From Bifidobacterium tibiigranuli (GTDB lineage: Bacteria > Actinomycetota > Actinomycetes > Actinomycetales > Bifidobacteriaceae), in contig NZ_QLZA01000001.1 of the NCBI RefSeq assembly GCF_009371885.1, positions 1-64,000 on the forward strand: a stretch of DNA of 64,000 nt, given 5' to 3'. A program made the position numbers and the translations under genes. The notes under the pieces are model-generated. The model made no database searches. It had not been told where the DNA came from and worked only from the letters and a program-made list of their open reading frames with translations. Below are positions 43,697-52,899 of this stretch, one piece after another (position 1 is the stretch's first letter; the number at the start of each line of letters is the position of its first letter).

Positions 43697-44449
43697 TCAG
43701 CCGCGGCGATTGAAGGTCAGCCCGCCCGGCACCTGGAAGGTCGGCATGATTTCCATCAGACCAACGTTCATGCGGCGAGGCGAATCAATGGCGAAGTCGA
43801 TGGCGTTAACGATATCGTCGGTGGTCAGCGACTCATAGCCGTCGAAATACTCCTTGCGCGCCGCCTCGATGGCTTGTGGCGAACCGCCCACATTGCGCGC
43901 GAATATCTCGGTCTCCACGCGGCCGGGGCAGATTTCGGTGACGCGGATGCGCTTGCCGACCGTATCGTTGCGCAGCTGCCGGGAGAGCTGGTGCACAGCG
44001 GCCTTCGTCGCATGGTAGCCGGTGTGGCCGAAGAAATTGTAGAGTCCTGCGATGCTGCTGGTATTCACGATATGGCCCAGATCGCGCTCCACCATTCCGG
44101 GCAGCAGTATGCGGACAAGCTGCAGAATAGCGCCGAGATTGATATTCACCATGTTCTCGAGGTCCTGCCGGGTGGCGTCGAGAATGTTGCCGGGCCGGCT
44201 CACTCCTGCATGGTTGACCAGGATGTCGATTTGCATCCCCGTGAACTCGCGTTCGATGGCGTCCGTGTCGGCCAGATCCAGCACATGGGGGATTGCGCCG
44301 GTCTCCTCGGCCAGCTGTCCCAGACGTTTCGCGTCGCGTGCGACCGCGTGGACGGTGAGTCCGCGTTCGGTGAATCTGCGTACGGTGGCGTTGCCCATGC
44401 CGCTGGAAGCGCCGGTAACGAGCGCAGTTGTGTAATCGCTGTATGTCAT
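43697..44449 (-). CDS. Short-chain dehydrogenase/reductase (YdfG-like)
   Basis: This 250-residue Rossmann enzyme has cofactor motif 'ALVTGASSGMGNATVRRF', 'ILVNHAGVSRPG', catalytic Ser in 'IVNTSSIAGLYNF' and the Tyr-x-x-x-Lys in 'GYHATKAAVHQL'. The subgroup resembles YdfG, which oxidises serine and 3-hydroxy acids with NADP. The ATG at 44449 follows AAGG; a longer frame to 44491 lacks the family start. It is the first gene of its operon and is divergent from a LacI regulator. Confidence 0.87.
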   Translation of the reverse strand: MTYSDYTTALVTGASSGMGNATVRRFTERGLTVHAVARDAKRLGQLAEETGAIPHVLDLADTDAIEREFTGMQIDILVNHAGVSRPGNILDATRQDLENMVNINLGAILQLVRILLPGMVERDLGHIVNTSSIAGLYNFFGHTGYHATKAAVHQLSRQLRNDTVGKRIRVTEICPGRVETEIFARNVGGSPQAIEAARKEYFDGYESLTTDDIVNAIDFAIDSPRRMNVGLMEIMPTFQVPGGLTFNRRG

Positions 44450-44557
44450 GGATGTCGCCTTACGTAACGTTGGTTGTGACGGATGGGGCACACCATATGC
44501 TGGCCGGTATTACCGAGATGTAACACACAGCGGCATTTGCCAGATTTATGCAGTGAG

Positions 44558-44635
44558 GGTTATACGCTGATGGGGATTGCCAGATTACCCGGCTGAAAAT
44601 TGTCACAGAAATTGCCATAGGCACGTTTTGTGACA
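44558..44635. promoter_or_regulatory. Divergent promoter region with TGTCACA dyad, LacI operator candidate
   Basis: TGTCACA (44601-44607) and TGTGACA (44629-44635) are inverted arms. Between and around them ATTGCCA recurs at 44577, 44610 and 44640. GGGTTATACGCTGAT at 44557-44571 also occurs upstream of ansP. The region separates the SDR operon from the LacI gene and is a likely site for LacI control. Confidence 0.45.
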
Positions 44636-44692
44636 CCGGATTGCCATGCGCAACTATGCGCAGCTGCCTTGCGGCAAGAGGAGAGGGGGACC

Positions 44693-45706
44693 ATGACCAT
44701 CCCGCAGCGGAGGAACGACCGGCGAGTGACGCTCACCGACATCGCCCAGGCATGCCATCTCGCTCCCTCGACCGTGTCCCGGGCGCTGCATGACCCCGGG
44801 CGCGTGAACTCGCATACTTACGAGCGGATTGTGCGTGCGGCCCAAGAGCTTGGGTACCACGATGATTTCGGAGCATCATCTACTCCGAGCTTTATTCGAG
44901 GGACTGTGGCGCTTGTCGTGCCAAGCCTGACCAATCCTGTCACGCTCGATCTCATCCGCGGCTGCCATGCCCGTGTGCAGTCCCTGGGGTATCTGTTCAT
45001 GCTGGTGAGCACCGACGAGTCGAGCGAGCAGGAGGCCAGCTGGATCAGCGAGCTTTCGGGAACCGTGGACGGGATGATTCTGGCCTCGCCGCGTCTGAGC
45101 GACGAGGAGCTGCGGCACAAGGGAGCCAACACGCCGATAGTCGTGGTGAACCGCGAGCTGGAAGGCATGTCCTCTGTGATCGCCGACACATCCAGCGCCA
45201 TGAAGCAGGCGCTGCGCTATCTGGCATCGCTGGGCCATCAGGAAATCGCCTACGTCCACGGCCCCTCGGATTCGCGGCTGGACCGCGCCCGGTACCGCGC
45301 CGTCATGAACGAGGCGGCCGATCTGCCGGGCGTGTCAGTGAAGGAGCTGGGGCCGTACCGACCTTCGCTCGTTGCGGGGGAGGCGGCGGCGGATGCGCTC
45401 GCCATCAGCGGGGTGACCGGCGTGATGTTCTTTGACGATCTGCTCGCCTTGGGTGCCATGCGGCGTTTTGCCCACATCGGCATGCGCGTGCCGGAGGATA
45501 TCAGCGTGATTGGCTGCGACGATTGCTTCGCCGCGCAGATGGTGCAGCCGCAGCTCACCACGGTGTCTGCTTCTGCCGATGAGCTAGGCCGGTCGGCGGC
45601 CCAGATGCTGGTCACGCAGCTCGGTTCTGCGAACATCGAACCTCAGTCGCAGTGCCTGCCAGCTCAGCTGGCCATACGCCATTCGACGGCTGGTGCGGCT
45701 ACCTGA
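44693..45706 (+). CDS. LacI-family transcriptional regulator
   Basis: This 337-residue protein has the LacI HTH and hinge 'VTLTDIAQACHLAPSTVSRA' followed by 'LHDPGRVNSHTYERIVRAAQELGY', and a periplasmic-binding-type effector domain ending 'ISVIGCDDCFAAQMVQPQLTTV'. The ATG at 44693 follows GAGAGGGGG. It probably represses the divergent SDR-AEC-aminotransferase operon. LacI members usually sense sugars, so a link to organic or amino acids would be unusual. Confidence 0.88.
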   Translation: MTIPQRRNDRRVTLTDIAQACHLAPSTVSRALHDPGRVNSHTYERIVRAAQELGYHDDFGASSTPSFIRGTVALVVPSLTNPVTLDLIRGCHARVQSLGYLFMLVSTDESSEQEASWISELSGTVDGMILASPRLSDEELRHKGANTPIVVVNRELEGMSSVIADTSSAMKQALRYLASLGHQEIAYVHGPSDSRLDRARYRAVMNEAADLPGVSVKELGPYRPSLVAGEAAADALAISGVTGVMFFDDLLALGAMRRFAHIGMRVPEDISVIGCDDCFAAQMVQPQLTTVSASADELGRSAAQMLVTQLGSANIEPQSQCLPAQLAIRHSTAGAAT

Positions 45707-45762
45707 GCATTTGTATGGGCTAGGGTGGCGAGACGTGCCTGCTGCCTTGTTGCTCCGCTGCC

Positions 45763-46719
45763 TTACCGCTTGTGCGTCGCCTCGGAAGTCTTGCGGCTTT
45801 TCGCGTTGCGCCCGGTTCCTCGCTGCTTGTCGACGGCGTTGCGGATAAGCTCGACCACGACATCCGCCGCACTTGACCTGAATTGCGTGTCGGGCGTGCA
45901 CAGCGCGAATGAGGCGATGAGAGCGGGCGACTCGATGCGCAGCTTCTGGAATTCGCGCCCGGGGAATATCTCTTCCGCTGAGGATTGGGGCAGGCATGTG
46001 CAGCCCAGCCCTTTTTCGACGACCTGACGCAGCACCAGCGGCGATTCGATTTCCGCGCGGATGAAGAGTTCGAGATTGTGCTTGCGGAACGCCGATTCGA
46101 CGATTTGGCGCAGGATGTTGTCTGATTCCGGGAGGAAAAGCTCAAGGCCTCCCATGGCTTCAAGACCGATGCTGTTCGTCCCCGGCTCCGTGACGCGCAG
46201 ATCCCTGCGTGCGACCACGTAAAGGTCTTCGGTGCTGATTACCTCGCAGTGAATGCCGGGTATGAAACCGGGATCGTAGATGATGGCGGCATCGAGCACG
46301 CCCATCTTGACGGCCTGGCTGAAGGTGGTCGACAGCGCCTCCACGCAGTGGACAGAGATGCCCGGGTAGGTCCTCAGCACGGTTTCCAGCACGGACGAGG
46401 CGATGTCGTTGGCGCAGTTGTATGCGCCCAAGCCCAGCGACACCAGCCCGGAAGGCCCGGAGCCTATCCGGCCCATCTGGCGCAGCGTGCCGCGCTCCAT
46501 GCGCAGGATCATCTGGGAGGAGCGGTACAGCGATTCGCCGGCGGGGGTCAGCGCGATGCCGTGCTGGCTGCGGGTCAGAAGCTGGTGACCGAACTCCTTC
46601 TCCAATGAGGCGACGTGCCTGCTGAGAGCCGGCTGGGAGATCTTGAGAATTTCGGCGGTCCGCCCGATGCTGCCGTAATCGGCCAATTGAGTGAAATAAA
46701 ACAGTTTTTTCGTATCCAT
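45763..46719 (-). CDS. LysR-family regulator 2, divergent from the opp operon
   Basis: This 318-residue LysR protein starts MDTKKLFYFTQLADYGSIGR, with GGAGG 7 bases upstream. Its HTH is 'RTAEILKISQPALSRHVASL'. The effector domain has 'HCVEALSTTFSQAVKMGVLD' followed by 'AAIIYDPG', very like LysR 1, which suggests a shared or similar ligand. It is divergent from the oligopeptide importer operon, its likely target. The C-terminus is basic. Confidence 0.87.
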   Translation of the reverse strand: MDTKKLFYFTQLADYGSIGRTAEILKISQPALSRHVASLEKEFGHQLLTRSQHGIALTPAGESLYRSSQMILRMERGTLRQMGRIGSGPSGLVSLGLGAYNCANDIASSVLETVLRTYPGISVHCVEALSTTFSQAVKMGVLDAAIIYDPGFIPGIHCEVISTEDLYVVARRDLRVTEPGTNSIGLEAMGGLELFLPESDNILRQIVESAFRKHNLELFIRAEIESPLVLRQVVEKGLGCTCLPQSSAEEIFPGREFQKLRIESPALIASFALCTPDTQFRSSAADVVVELIRNAVDKQRGTGRNAKSRKTSEATHKR

Positions 46720-46891
46720 GCAAGCCTCCATACCCCGTTGAAACGAATTCCATTGGAGCGTGTCCCGGTTCCGTCTGCATTACTGACGTGTTTCGAAAAT
46801 GTGAAATGGCGCGGCTCATGGTGCGTCCGCCGCAGTACGGGACTTTACGCTACTTCGTGTCTCGATGCTGCGCGAATAGGCGTTTTCCAAG

Positions 46892-46912
46892 GCATTTGTC
46901 GCTTGAAAATGC
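46892..46912. promoter_or_regulatory. LysR-type operator candidate before the opp operon
   Basis: GCATTT (46892-46897) and AAATGC (46907-46912) are inverted arms with a 9-base spacer, the same spacing as the candidate at 40225-40249. It lies in the 491-base gap between LysR 2 and oppD, which holds no gene I can support. Confidence 0.4.
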
Positions 46913-47210
46913 GTATGGGTGAGGACATCCGGCCGCAATCCTAGCGAAAACACCCGTGCTATGGGCTGATAACAAAAGCGCATGGCATTTCATCGCCAGA
47001 GGAAACAAAGCTCCTTTACGGTGTGGTTAACGCATCCACAATGCCGATGCTTAACCTGCCGCTCGCAACGGCACCTATCGCGTAAGGCATGCGCAAGGGC
47101 AATCCAGCAATGGACGGTTCGTTCAGCCAAGCAACACGCTGCGGCACGCAGCGCAACAAACACCAGCCAAAAGCAATGAGCAATGAAAGGTTTGCGCAAT
47201 GGAGGAGAAT

Positions 47211-48092
47211 ATGACACACGCTTCACCGGACGCACCACCGGTTCGCGAAGCCGTAACGGTGCAGGGTATGTCCATTGCCTACGTGAGCGATGATCGCTAT
47301 AACGCCGTGGTCAACGACGTGAGCTTCAGCCTGCAGCAATCGGATCGCCTCGCCATCGTCGGGGAATCAGGATCGGGCAAGACGACGCTCGCCATGGCGG
47401 TCGCTGGTCTGCTGCCGTCGAGAATCGCGAAAATCGACTGCTCAGCGGCTTCGATAGCTGGCAAAAACGTGGATATGAGCGCGAGCGCCGCAGTCATACC
47501 CACGCGGCGTCAAGGCGTGTCGATGATCTTTCAGGACGCGATGACCTCCCTCGACCCAGTCGCCTCGATCGGTCACCAGTTCAGGACAGTGCTTGGCTCG
47601 CTCACCTCCCAGTCCCGTTCGCAGATTCGCAAGGAGGCTGTGCAGTGGCTCGACAAGGTAGGCATTCATGAGCCGGAGCGCGTGATAAAGCTGCACTCCT
47701 ATGAGATGTCCGGCGGCATGCGCCAACGCGTGATGATCGCCTTGGCGCTGTGCTCCAAGCCGCTGCTGCTCATTGCAGACGAACCCACGTCGGCGCTGGA
47801 CGCCTCGGTGAGCAGAAGGGTTATGGACCTCATCCTCGAACTGACCGCAGAGCTGGGGACCGCGCTGATCATCATCACGCATGACATCGATCTGGCGAGG
47901 GAGTACACCAACAAGTCGTTGGTGCTCTACCACGGGCATGTGCAGGATTTCTGCGACACCGCGCAGTTCGGCGACGAGAATCGCTCGCCGTACACCCGCT
48001 CGCTGCTCGCCTGCGTGCCGCGGCTGAATTCCTACGATCTGGACGCGCTGCCGACGTTGGATCACAACGCGGCCCTGACTAAGGAGGCATGA
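47211..48092 (+). CDS. oppD: Oligopeptide ABC transporter ATPase (OppD-like)
   Basis: This 293-residue ATPase has Walker A 'GESGSGKTT', Q-loop 'SMIFQDAMTSLDPV', signature 'MSGGMRQR' and Walker B 'LLIADEPTSALD', with H-loop 'IIITHDIDLA'. The C-terminal 'SPYTRSLLACVPRL' is typical of Opp/Dpp ATPases. GGAGGAG precedes the ATG at 47211. It is the first gene of a five-gene importer operon divergent from LysR 2. Confidence 0.9.
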   Translation: MTHASPDAPPVREAVTVQGMSIAYVSDDRYNAVVNDVSFSLQQSDRLAIVGESGSGKTTLAMAVAGLLPSRIAKIDCSAASIAGKNVDMSASAAVIPTRRQGVSMIFQDAMTSLDPVASIGHQFRTVLGSLTSQSRSQIRKEAVQWLDKVGIHEPERVIKLHSYEMSGGMRQRVMIALALCSKPLLLIADEPTSALDASVSRRVMDLILELTAELGTALIIITHDIDLAREYTNKSLVLYHGHVQDFCDTAQFGDENRSPYTRSLLACVPRLNSYDLDALPTLDHNAALTKEA

Positions 48093-48095
48093 GCG

Positions 48096-48968
48096 ATGAT
48101 TGGCAATAGCAATGACGATTTCACGCTATCGGTCAAAGACGTCACGAAACGCTTCGGGCGCGGCAAACAGCAGTTCACCGCCGTCAATAAGATCAGCCTC
48201 GAAGCCACTACGGACTCGGCCATAGGAGTCATTGGCGAGTCCGGATCAGGCAAGTCGACGCTGGCGAGAATGATCGTGGGCTTCGAAAAACCCACGGAAG
48301 GCACGATCACCATCAACGGGCTGCCCTTGGAGCAATGGATGGCGAATCCCACCGATCTGCTCGAATACCGCCGCATCGTGCAATACGTCGCGCAGGATAC
48401 CTCCTCGTCTTTTGACCCGAAAAAGAAGATGGGCGAATCGATCGCCGCTCCGATTCGCAAGCTGCTTAAGATCCACGACAAGGACGAGATTGTGCAGCGA
48501 ACGGAGACGATCGTCAGTGAGCTTGGCTTGGATGTCGCTCTATGTTCGCGCTACCCCCGCCAGCTTTCGGGCGGGCAGCGCCAGCGTTTCGCGCTCGCCA
48601 GATCGCTGGTCGTGAGTCCCAAACTGCTCATCTGCGACGAGGTGGTTTCGGCGCTGGATGTCTCTGTGCAAGGCGCGGTGCTCAATCTGATCAAGAAGGA
48701 GTCGGCGAAGCGCGGGATAGGACTGGTGTTCATCTCCCACGGCCTGCCCGCCACGGCGTTCATCAGCTCCGATCTGATGGTGATGAAGCAGGGCGATGTG
48801 GTCGAGGCCGGCTCGGTGCAGGAGGTCATCGAGCATCCGCGCCACGAGTACACCAGGGCGCTGCTGCACGCCTACTCGTATGGGCAATCATCGTCTGAGC
48901 AGGTGTTGTCTGAACAATCACAGGGGAGCAACCCGTCGTCGAAGGAGCTGGGCAATGAATTGGTTTAA
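48096..48968 (+). CDS. oppF: Oligopeptide ABC transporter ATPase (OppF-like)
   Basis: This 290-residue ATPase has Walker A 'GESGSGKST', 'VQYVAQDTSSSFDPKKKMG' as Q-loop, signature 'LSGGQRQR' and Walker B 'LLICDEVVSALD'. The Pro of the usual DEP motif is Val here. It pairs with OppD. It starts 3 bases after the oppD stop, and its last 14 bases overlap the permease gene. Confidence 0.9.
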   Translation: MIGNSNDDFTLSVKDVTKRFGRGKQQFTAVNKISLEATTDSAIGVIGESGSGKSTLARMIVGFEKPTEGTITINGLPLEQWMANPTDLLEYRRIVQYVAQDTSSSFDPKKKMGESIAAPIRKLLKIHDKDEIVQRTETIVSELGLDVALCSRYPRQLSGGQRQRFALARSLVVSPKLLICDEVVSALDVSVQGAVLNLIKKESAKRGIGLVFISHGLPATAFISSDLMVMKQGDVVEAGSVQEVIEHPRHEYTRALLHAYSYGQSSSEQVLSEQSQGSNPSSKELGNELV

Positions 48969-49998
48969 GAAAAACATGTGGTGGCTGCGGCGCATCGTCG
49001 AACTGCCTATCGACATCGCGGCATTCTCCATCATCGCCTTCTTTCTGGTCCGGCTGCTGCCCGGCGACCCGGTGCAGCTCTCCCTGGCCTCGCGCGGCGA
49101 GGGCTACACGCACGCGCAGTATGAGGCGCAGGCTGAATCCATGGGCCTTGGCGGCTCGATATGGCATCAGTTCGCGAATTTTGTCAAAGGGGCGCTCGTC
49201 GGCAATCTGGGCACTTCGACGGTCAGCGGCAAGCCAGTGACGCAGGAGGTCCTGAGCAGACTGCCTTCCACGATCGAGCTGGTGACCTTGGGTCTTGGTG
49301 CGGCGCTGATATTTGCTCTGCTGCTGGGATTCCTCTACATTCGGTCCTCGAATCGCACGCTGCGCAGCGCCATCCGCACGTATGCATCGTTTGCGACCAG
49401 CATTCCCGTATTCGTTGTCGCCGTGTTCAGCATCATGCTGTTCTACGTCATTCTCAAATGGCTGCCGGCCCCGCTCGGCAGAGTTTCCTCCGGCACGCTT
49501 CCAGTGGTGACAGGCTTCCCGATCCTCGACGAGATGCTCACCGGCAACTGGGCGCAGCTGGGAGAGACGCTGGTGCTGTACATCCTGCCGGTCGGTTCGA
49601 TGATGCTCACGTACACGCCGAATTTGCTCACGCAGCTGATTGGTGGTCTCGACCGTGAGCTCGCCGAAACCACCACCCAGTTCCAGGTCGCTGCAGGCGT
49701 GGGCAGGAAGTGGATCTACATCAGCATATTCCGCCGCTCGCTTTCCAGCGTCGTCGTGGTGTTCGGCCTGATCTTCGGCGGTCTTATCGGCGGCGCGGTC
49801 ACGGTGGAAAGTCTGTTCGGCTTCGGCGGCATCGGCGCGCTGGCGGTACGCTCCGTCGCGTCGGTAGACTTCCCCGCACTGCAAGGCTTCCTCATCCTCA
49901 GCGTCGCGTTCTGCATGTTCGTGTTCTTCCTCGTGGATCTGGTGAATATGTGGCTTGACCCGCGCAGACGCCCCGGCGTAGCAAATCAGGAGGATTAA
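48955..49998 (+). CDS. oppB: Oligopeptide ABC transporter permease (OppB/DppB-like)
   Basis: This 347-residue permease of about six helices has the N-terminal 'RLLPGDPVQLSLASRGEGYT' typical of DppB/OppB and the EAA region 'TTTQFQVAAGVGRKWIYISIFRRSL'. The ATG at 48955 follows AAGGAG by 7 bases, inside the end of oppF. With OppC it forms the peptide channel. Confidence 0.9.
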   Translation: MNWFKKNMWWLRRIVELPIDIAAFSIIAFFLVRLLPGDPVQLSLASRGEGYTHAQYEAQAESMGLGGSIWHQFANFVKGALVGNLGTSTVSGKPVTQEVLSRLPSTIELVTLGLGAALIFALLLGFLYIRSSNRTLRSAIRTYASFATSIPVFVVAVFSIMLFYVILKWLPAPLGRVSSGTLPVVTGFPILDEMLTGNWAQLGETLVLYILPVGSMMLTYTPNLLTQLIGGLDRELAETTTQFQVAAGVGRKWIYISIFRRSLSSVVVVFGLIFGGLIGGAVTVESLFGFGGIGALAVRSVASVDFPALQGFLILSVAFCMFVFFLVDLVNMWLDPRRRPGVANQED

Positions 49999-50000
49999 TC

Positions 50001-51005
50001 ATGGAAATCTCGATGACTCAAGGCTCAGTGGCATTGTCTTCGGCCACGCCGATTCCCGCAAAGCCAACCCATGCTCAGTTGAAACACAATCAGTTGAAAC
50101 ACACGGCGCAGCCCCCAGCGGCGCAACCGGGTGCAACAATCCGCGGCAGCGGCACGGCGCGCAAGATGCTGACGATCATCGGGGCGTTCCTGCCGGTGAT
50201 CATCATTGTGGCCATCTGCTTGTTCGCTCCTGCACTCTCGCATTTCTCGCCGACGACGACTGTGGGCGCGGCGCGCCTCAGCCCGAATGCCAAATTCTGG
50301 TTCGGCACTGACTCCGTGGGCATGGATGTGTATTCGCGCACCTTGTACGGCACTCGCATCGCCATCCAGTTCGCCATTGTGGTCGCCGTGCTCAGCACGG
50401 TGCTCGGCGTGCTGATTGGCACGTTCATCGGCCTCACCGAAAGCTCGAAAGGAGTAATCAGCAACGTCGGCCGCGTGCTCAACAAGATCAGCGAGTACAT
50501 CATCGCGATACCTGGCATCATCTTGGCCATCGTCGTTGTGGGCCTTATGGGCTCCTCCAATTTCGCGCTGATCACCTCGCTGACCTTGGTGCTGGTGCAG
50601 GCCCCCATCAAGCTCACCCGCGTCGAGATACTGCAAGTGAAACGGGAGAATTATCTTGAGGCAGCGCAGATGGCCGGCGAATCCTCATTCGAATCCGCGT
50701 TCGTCCATGTCATCCCGAACTCCATCGGGCCGGCGTTGCGCAATCTGCCGCTCATCTTCGGCAATTGCGTGATCAATCTGGCAGCCTTGGGATTCATCGG
50801 CATCGGCGTGAACGCCCCGACTCCTGAATGGGGATACATGATCTCCAAGGGCATCTCATCCATGATGCTCGGACGCTGGTGGGAGGCGGTATTCCCGTCC
50901 CTGTTCCTCTTCGCATCGGTTTTGGGCATCTCCTATTCCTCCAAAGCCATACCAAAAGCCATCCCCCTCATCCGCCAGCTGGCGGGCCGTCGGGGAAACC
51001 AATAA
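50001..51005 (+). CDS. oppC: Oligopeptide ABC transporter permease (OppC/DppC-like)
   Basis: This 334-residue permease has a hydrophilic N-terminus of about 50 residues, the OppC motif 'FWFGTDSVGMDVYSRTLYGTRIA' and the EAA loop 'NYLEAAQMAGESSFESAFVHV'. It ends in a membrane-adjacent basic tail. GGAGG lies before the ATG, 2 bases after oppB ends. Confidence 0.9.
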   Translation: MEISMTQGSVALSSATPIPAKPTHAQLKHNQLKHTAQPPAAQPGATIRGSGTARKMLTIIGAFLPVIIIVAICLFAPALSHFSPTTTVGAARLSPNAKFWFGTDSVGMDVYSRTLYGTRIAIQFAIVVAVLSTVLGVLIGTFIGLTESSKGVISNVGRVLNKISEYIIAIPGIILAIVVVGLMGSSNFALITSLTLVLVQAPIKLTRVEILQVKRENYLEAAQMAGESSFESAFVHVIPNSIGPALRNLPLIFGNCVINLAALGFIGIGVNAPTPEWGYMISKGISSMMLGRWWEAVFPSLFLFASVLGISYSSKAIPKAIPLIRQLAGRRGNQ

Positions 51006-51041
51006 CCAACAACCACACAACAGAGAAGTAAGGAAACGCAT

Positions 51042-52697
51042 ATGCATATGCACAGTAGACTTCGTAGAAAGATATCGGCGGCATTCCTTGCCCTCGCTAC
51101 TGTCTTCGCGATGGCCGCCTGCTCCAATTCGGTGCCGGACGCGGACGGAAGCTCCGCTTCGGGCGGCTCCTCCTCAAGCAGCTCGCTGACTGCGGCCATT
51201 GCGGCGATGCCGACAAGCTACGATCTTGAAGGCACGTGGGCTGCATCCAACGAGAACTACACCATATGGTCGCAGACCATGGTGAACCTTATCCGGTACA
51301 AGTATGTCGAGAAGAACGGCGTGCAAGTGCAGGACTTCACCAAGTACGAGGGCGTCCTGGCTGACAAGGACAACCCCTTCACTGTGAGCGACGGCGGCAA
51401 AACCTATACCTTCCATCTGCGCAAGGGCGTCAAATCGCAGGCGCGCAATCCCTTCACCGCGCAGGACGTGTACTGGTCACTGCAGCGCAAGCTGAATGTA
51501 TCCGGCGGCAGGCTGCCGCAGATCGCGAACCTCTTAGACAACATCAATCAGGTTCAGATAGTCGACGACCACACGATCGCCATCCACCTGCATGACGTGG
51601 ATAAGGGTGAACTGCTCCTGCCCAACCTCACCGGTCAGATGGGAAGGATCTGGGACAAAACCGAGATGCTCAAGCATGTGACGCCGGACGACCCTTGGGC
51701 GACGAAGTGGGCGGCTCAGAACACGGGAGCCGGCTACGGTCCCTATACCGTCTCGTCGGTGACCGAGGGTCAGCAGCTGGTGCTGAAAGCGAATCCGAAC
51801 TACCCGCTGGACAAGCCGAAGTTCACCACGATCGCCATGAAGGTCGTCGCTGATTCCGGCACCCGTGCACAGATGCTGGCAAGCGGCGATGTGGATGTCT
51901 CCGAGGCGCTGAGCCCGAGCGATGCTACTTCCATTGCCGACAAAGTGCAGCTTCCGAAGGTCGACAACCCGACGGAGTTCATCGGCCTGACCTTGGTGGA
52001 GAACAAGGCCCCATTCAATGATCAGCGTGTGCGTCAGGCGTTCCGCTATGCCGTTCCTTACGATGACATCATCAAGCAAATCTACCAGGGCAAGGCGAAG
52101 GCAAGCAGCGGTTGGATCACGCCGGCCATGGGCGTGCCCGGGCTTTCAGCGAAGCCTGCATACACCTATAACCCGTCCAAGGCGAAGGCTCTGCTGAAGG
52201 AAGCGGGCAAGACGAGTGTCCCCGTCACGCTGAGTGTGTCGAGCCTTGTGCCCGACATCATCGACTCGGCGGTGATGATCTCCTCGTCCGCCAAGCAGGC
52301 CGGCTTCGATGTCACGGTGAAGCAGCTTTCCGCGGCGGACTTCGCCAGCGGTCGCGCCAACAAGACCTTCCAGGCGCTGATGGTGGCGAATCGTTCTCAG
52401 GCGCAGGCACCTGCGGGCCTCGACAACTTCTTCTCCACAAAGGGCGACAACAACAGCGCCTTTGCTCCTACCGACGAATACACCGGCCTGCTCGATGCGG
52501 CCAAGAACGCCGGCAAATCCACGAGCAAGGAAGCGGCTCCCCATTGGCAGAAGTTCAGCAACTTCCTGAACGATGAGGCAAGCAACCTTCCCATGCTCTA
52601 CCGCCAGCCGAATCAGGCGTACAGCACCAAGCTGCAGAACATGTCATATCGCTACGACAGCACCGTCGACTACAGCATTCTGGCGCCGAAGTCCTGA
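51042..52697 (+). CDS. oppA: Oligopeptide ABC substrate-binding lipoprotein (OppA/DppA-like)
   Basis: This 551-residue protein has a lipoprotein signal ending VFAMAACSNS, a Ser-rich linker, then a family-5 binding body: 'YTFHLRKGVKSQARNPFTAQDVYWSLQRKL', 'GPYTVSSVTEGQQLVLKANPNY' and 'VRQAFRYAVPYDDIIKQIYQG'. As in other Opp operons, the binding protein decides specificity; the nearby 5-oxoprolinase genes suggest pyroglutamyl peptides, but this is inference. A strong terminator follows. Confidence 0.9.
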   Translation: MHMHSRLRRKISAAFLALATVFAMAACSNSVPDADGSSASGGSSSSSSLTAAIAAMPTSYDLEGTWAASNENYTIWSQTMVNLIRYKYVEKNGVQVQDFTKYEGVLADKDNPFTVSDGGKTYTFHLRKGVKSQARNPFTAQDVYWSLQRKLNVSGGRLPQIANLLDNINQVQIVDDHTIAIHLHDVDKGELLLPNLTGQMGRIWDKTEMLKHVTPDDPWATKWAAQNTGAGYGPYTVSSVTEGQQLVLKANPNYPLDKPKFTTIAMKVVADSGTRAQMLASGDVDVSEALSPSDATSIADKVQLPKVDNPTEFIGLTLVENKAPFNDQRVRQAFRYAVPYDDIIKQIYQGKAKASSGWITPAMGVPGLSAKPAYTYNPSKAKALLKEAGKTSVPVTLSVSSLVPDIIDSAVMISSSAKQAGFDVTVKQLSAADFASGRANKTFQALMVANRSQAQAPAGLDNFFSTKGDNNSAFAPTDEYTGLLDAAKNAGKSTSKEAAPHWQKFSNFLNDEASNLPMLYRQPNQAYSTKLQNMSYRYDSTVDYSILAPKS

Positions 52698-52766
52698 CAT
52701 CAGAGTGTGAGCGTTGAAAGCGCTAGCGGCCCCAATATATAGGTCGCTATCGTAAACGATGTACGC

Positions 52767-52819
52767 AAGGCCGGTTCCCACGCCTGAGGCAATACGCTTC
52801 GGGCGTGGGAACCGGCCTT
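52767..52819. terminator. Intrinsic terminator at end of opp operon
   Basis: An 18-bp perfect stem (AAGGCCGGTTCCCACGCC, 52767-52784, with 52802-52819) is followed by TTTTGCACG. It can also serve the convergent gene at 52900. Confidence 0.9.
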
Positions 52820-52899
52820 TTGCACGTTGTCTTGCAGTGAATCCGGTCATTATGCCCGTATGGCGAAGGTGACTCCGATGCCAAGTCATGCGATTTGCC

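Noticed and set aside
46720..47210. Possible small gene in the LysR 2-oppD gap
   Set aside because: Frames here are Cys/His-rich without a ribosome site or family match; the gap is better explained as a divergent control region.
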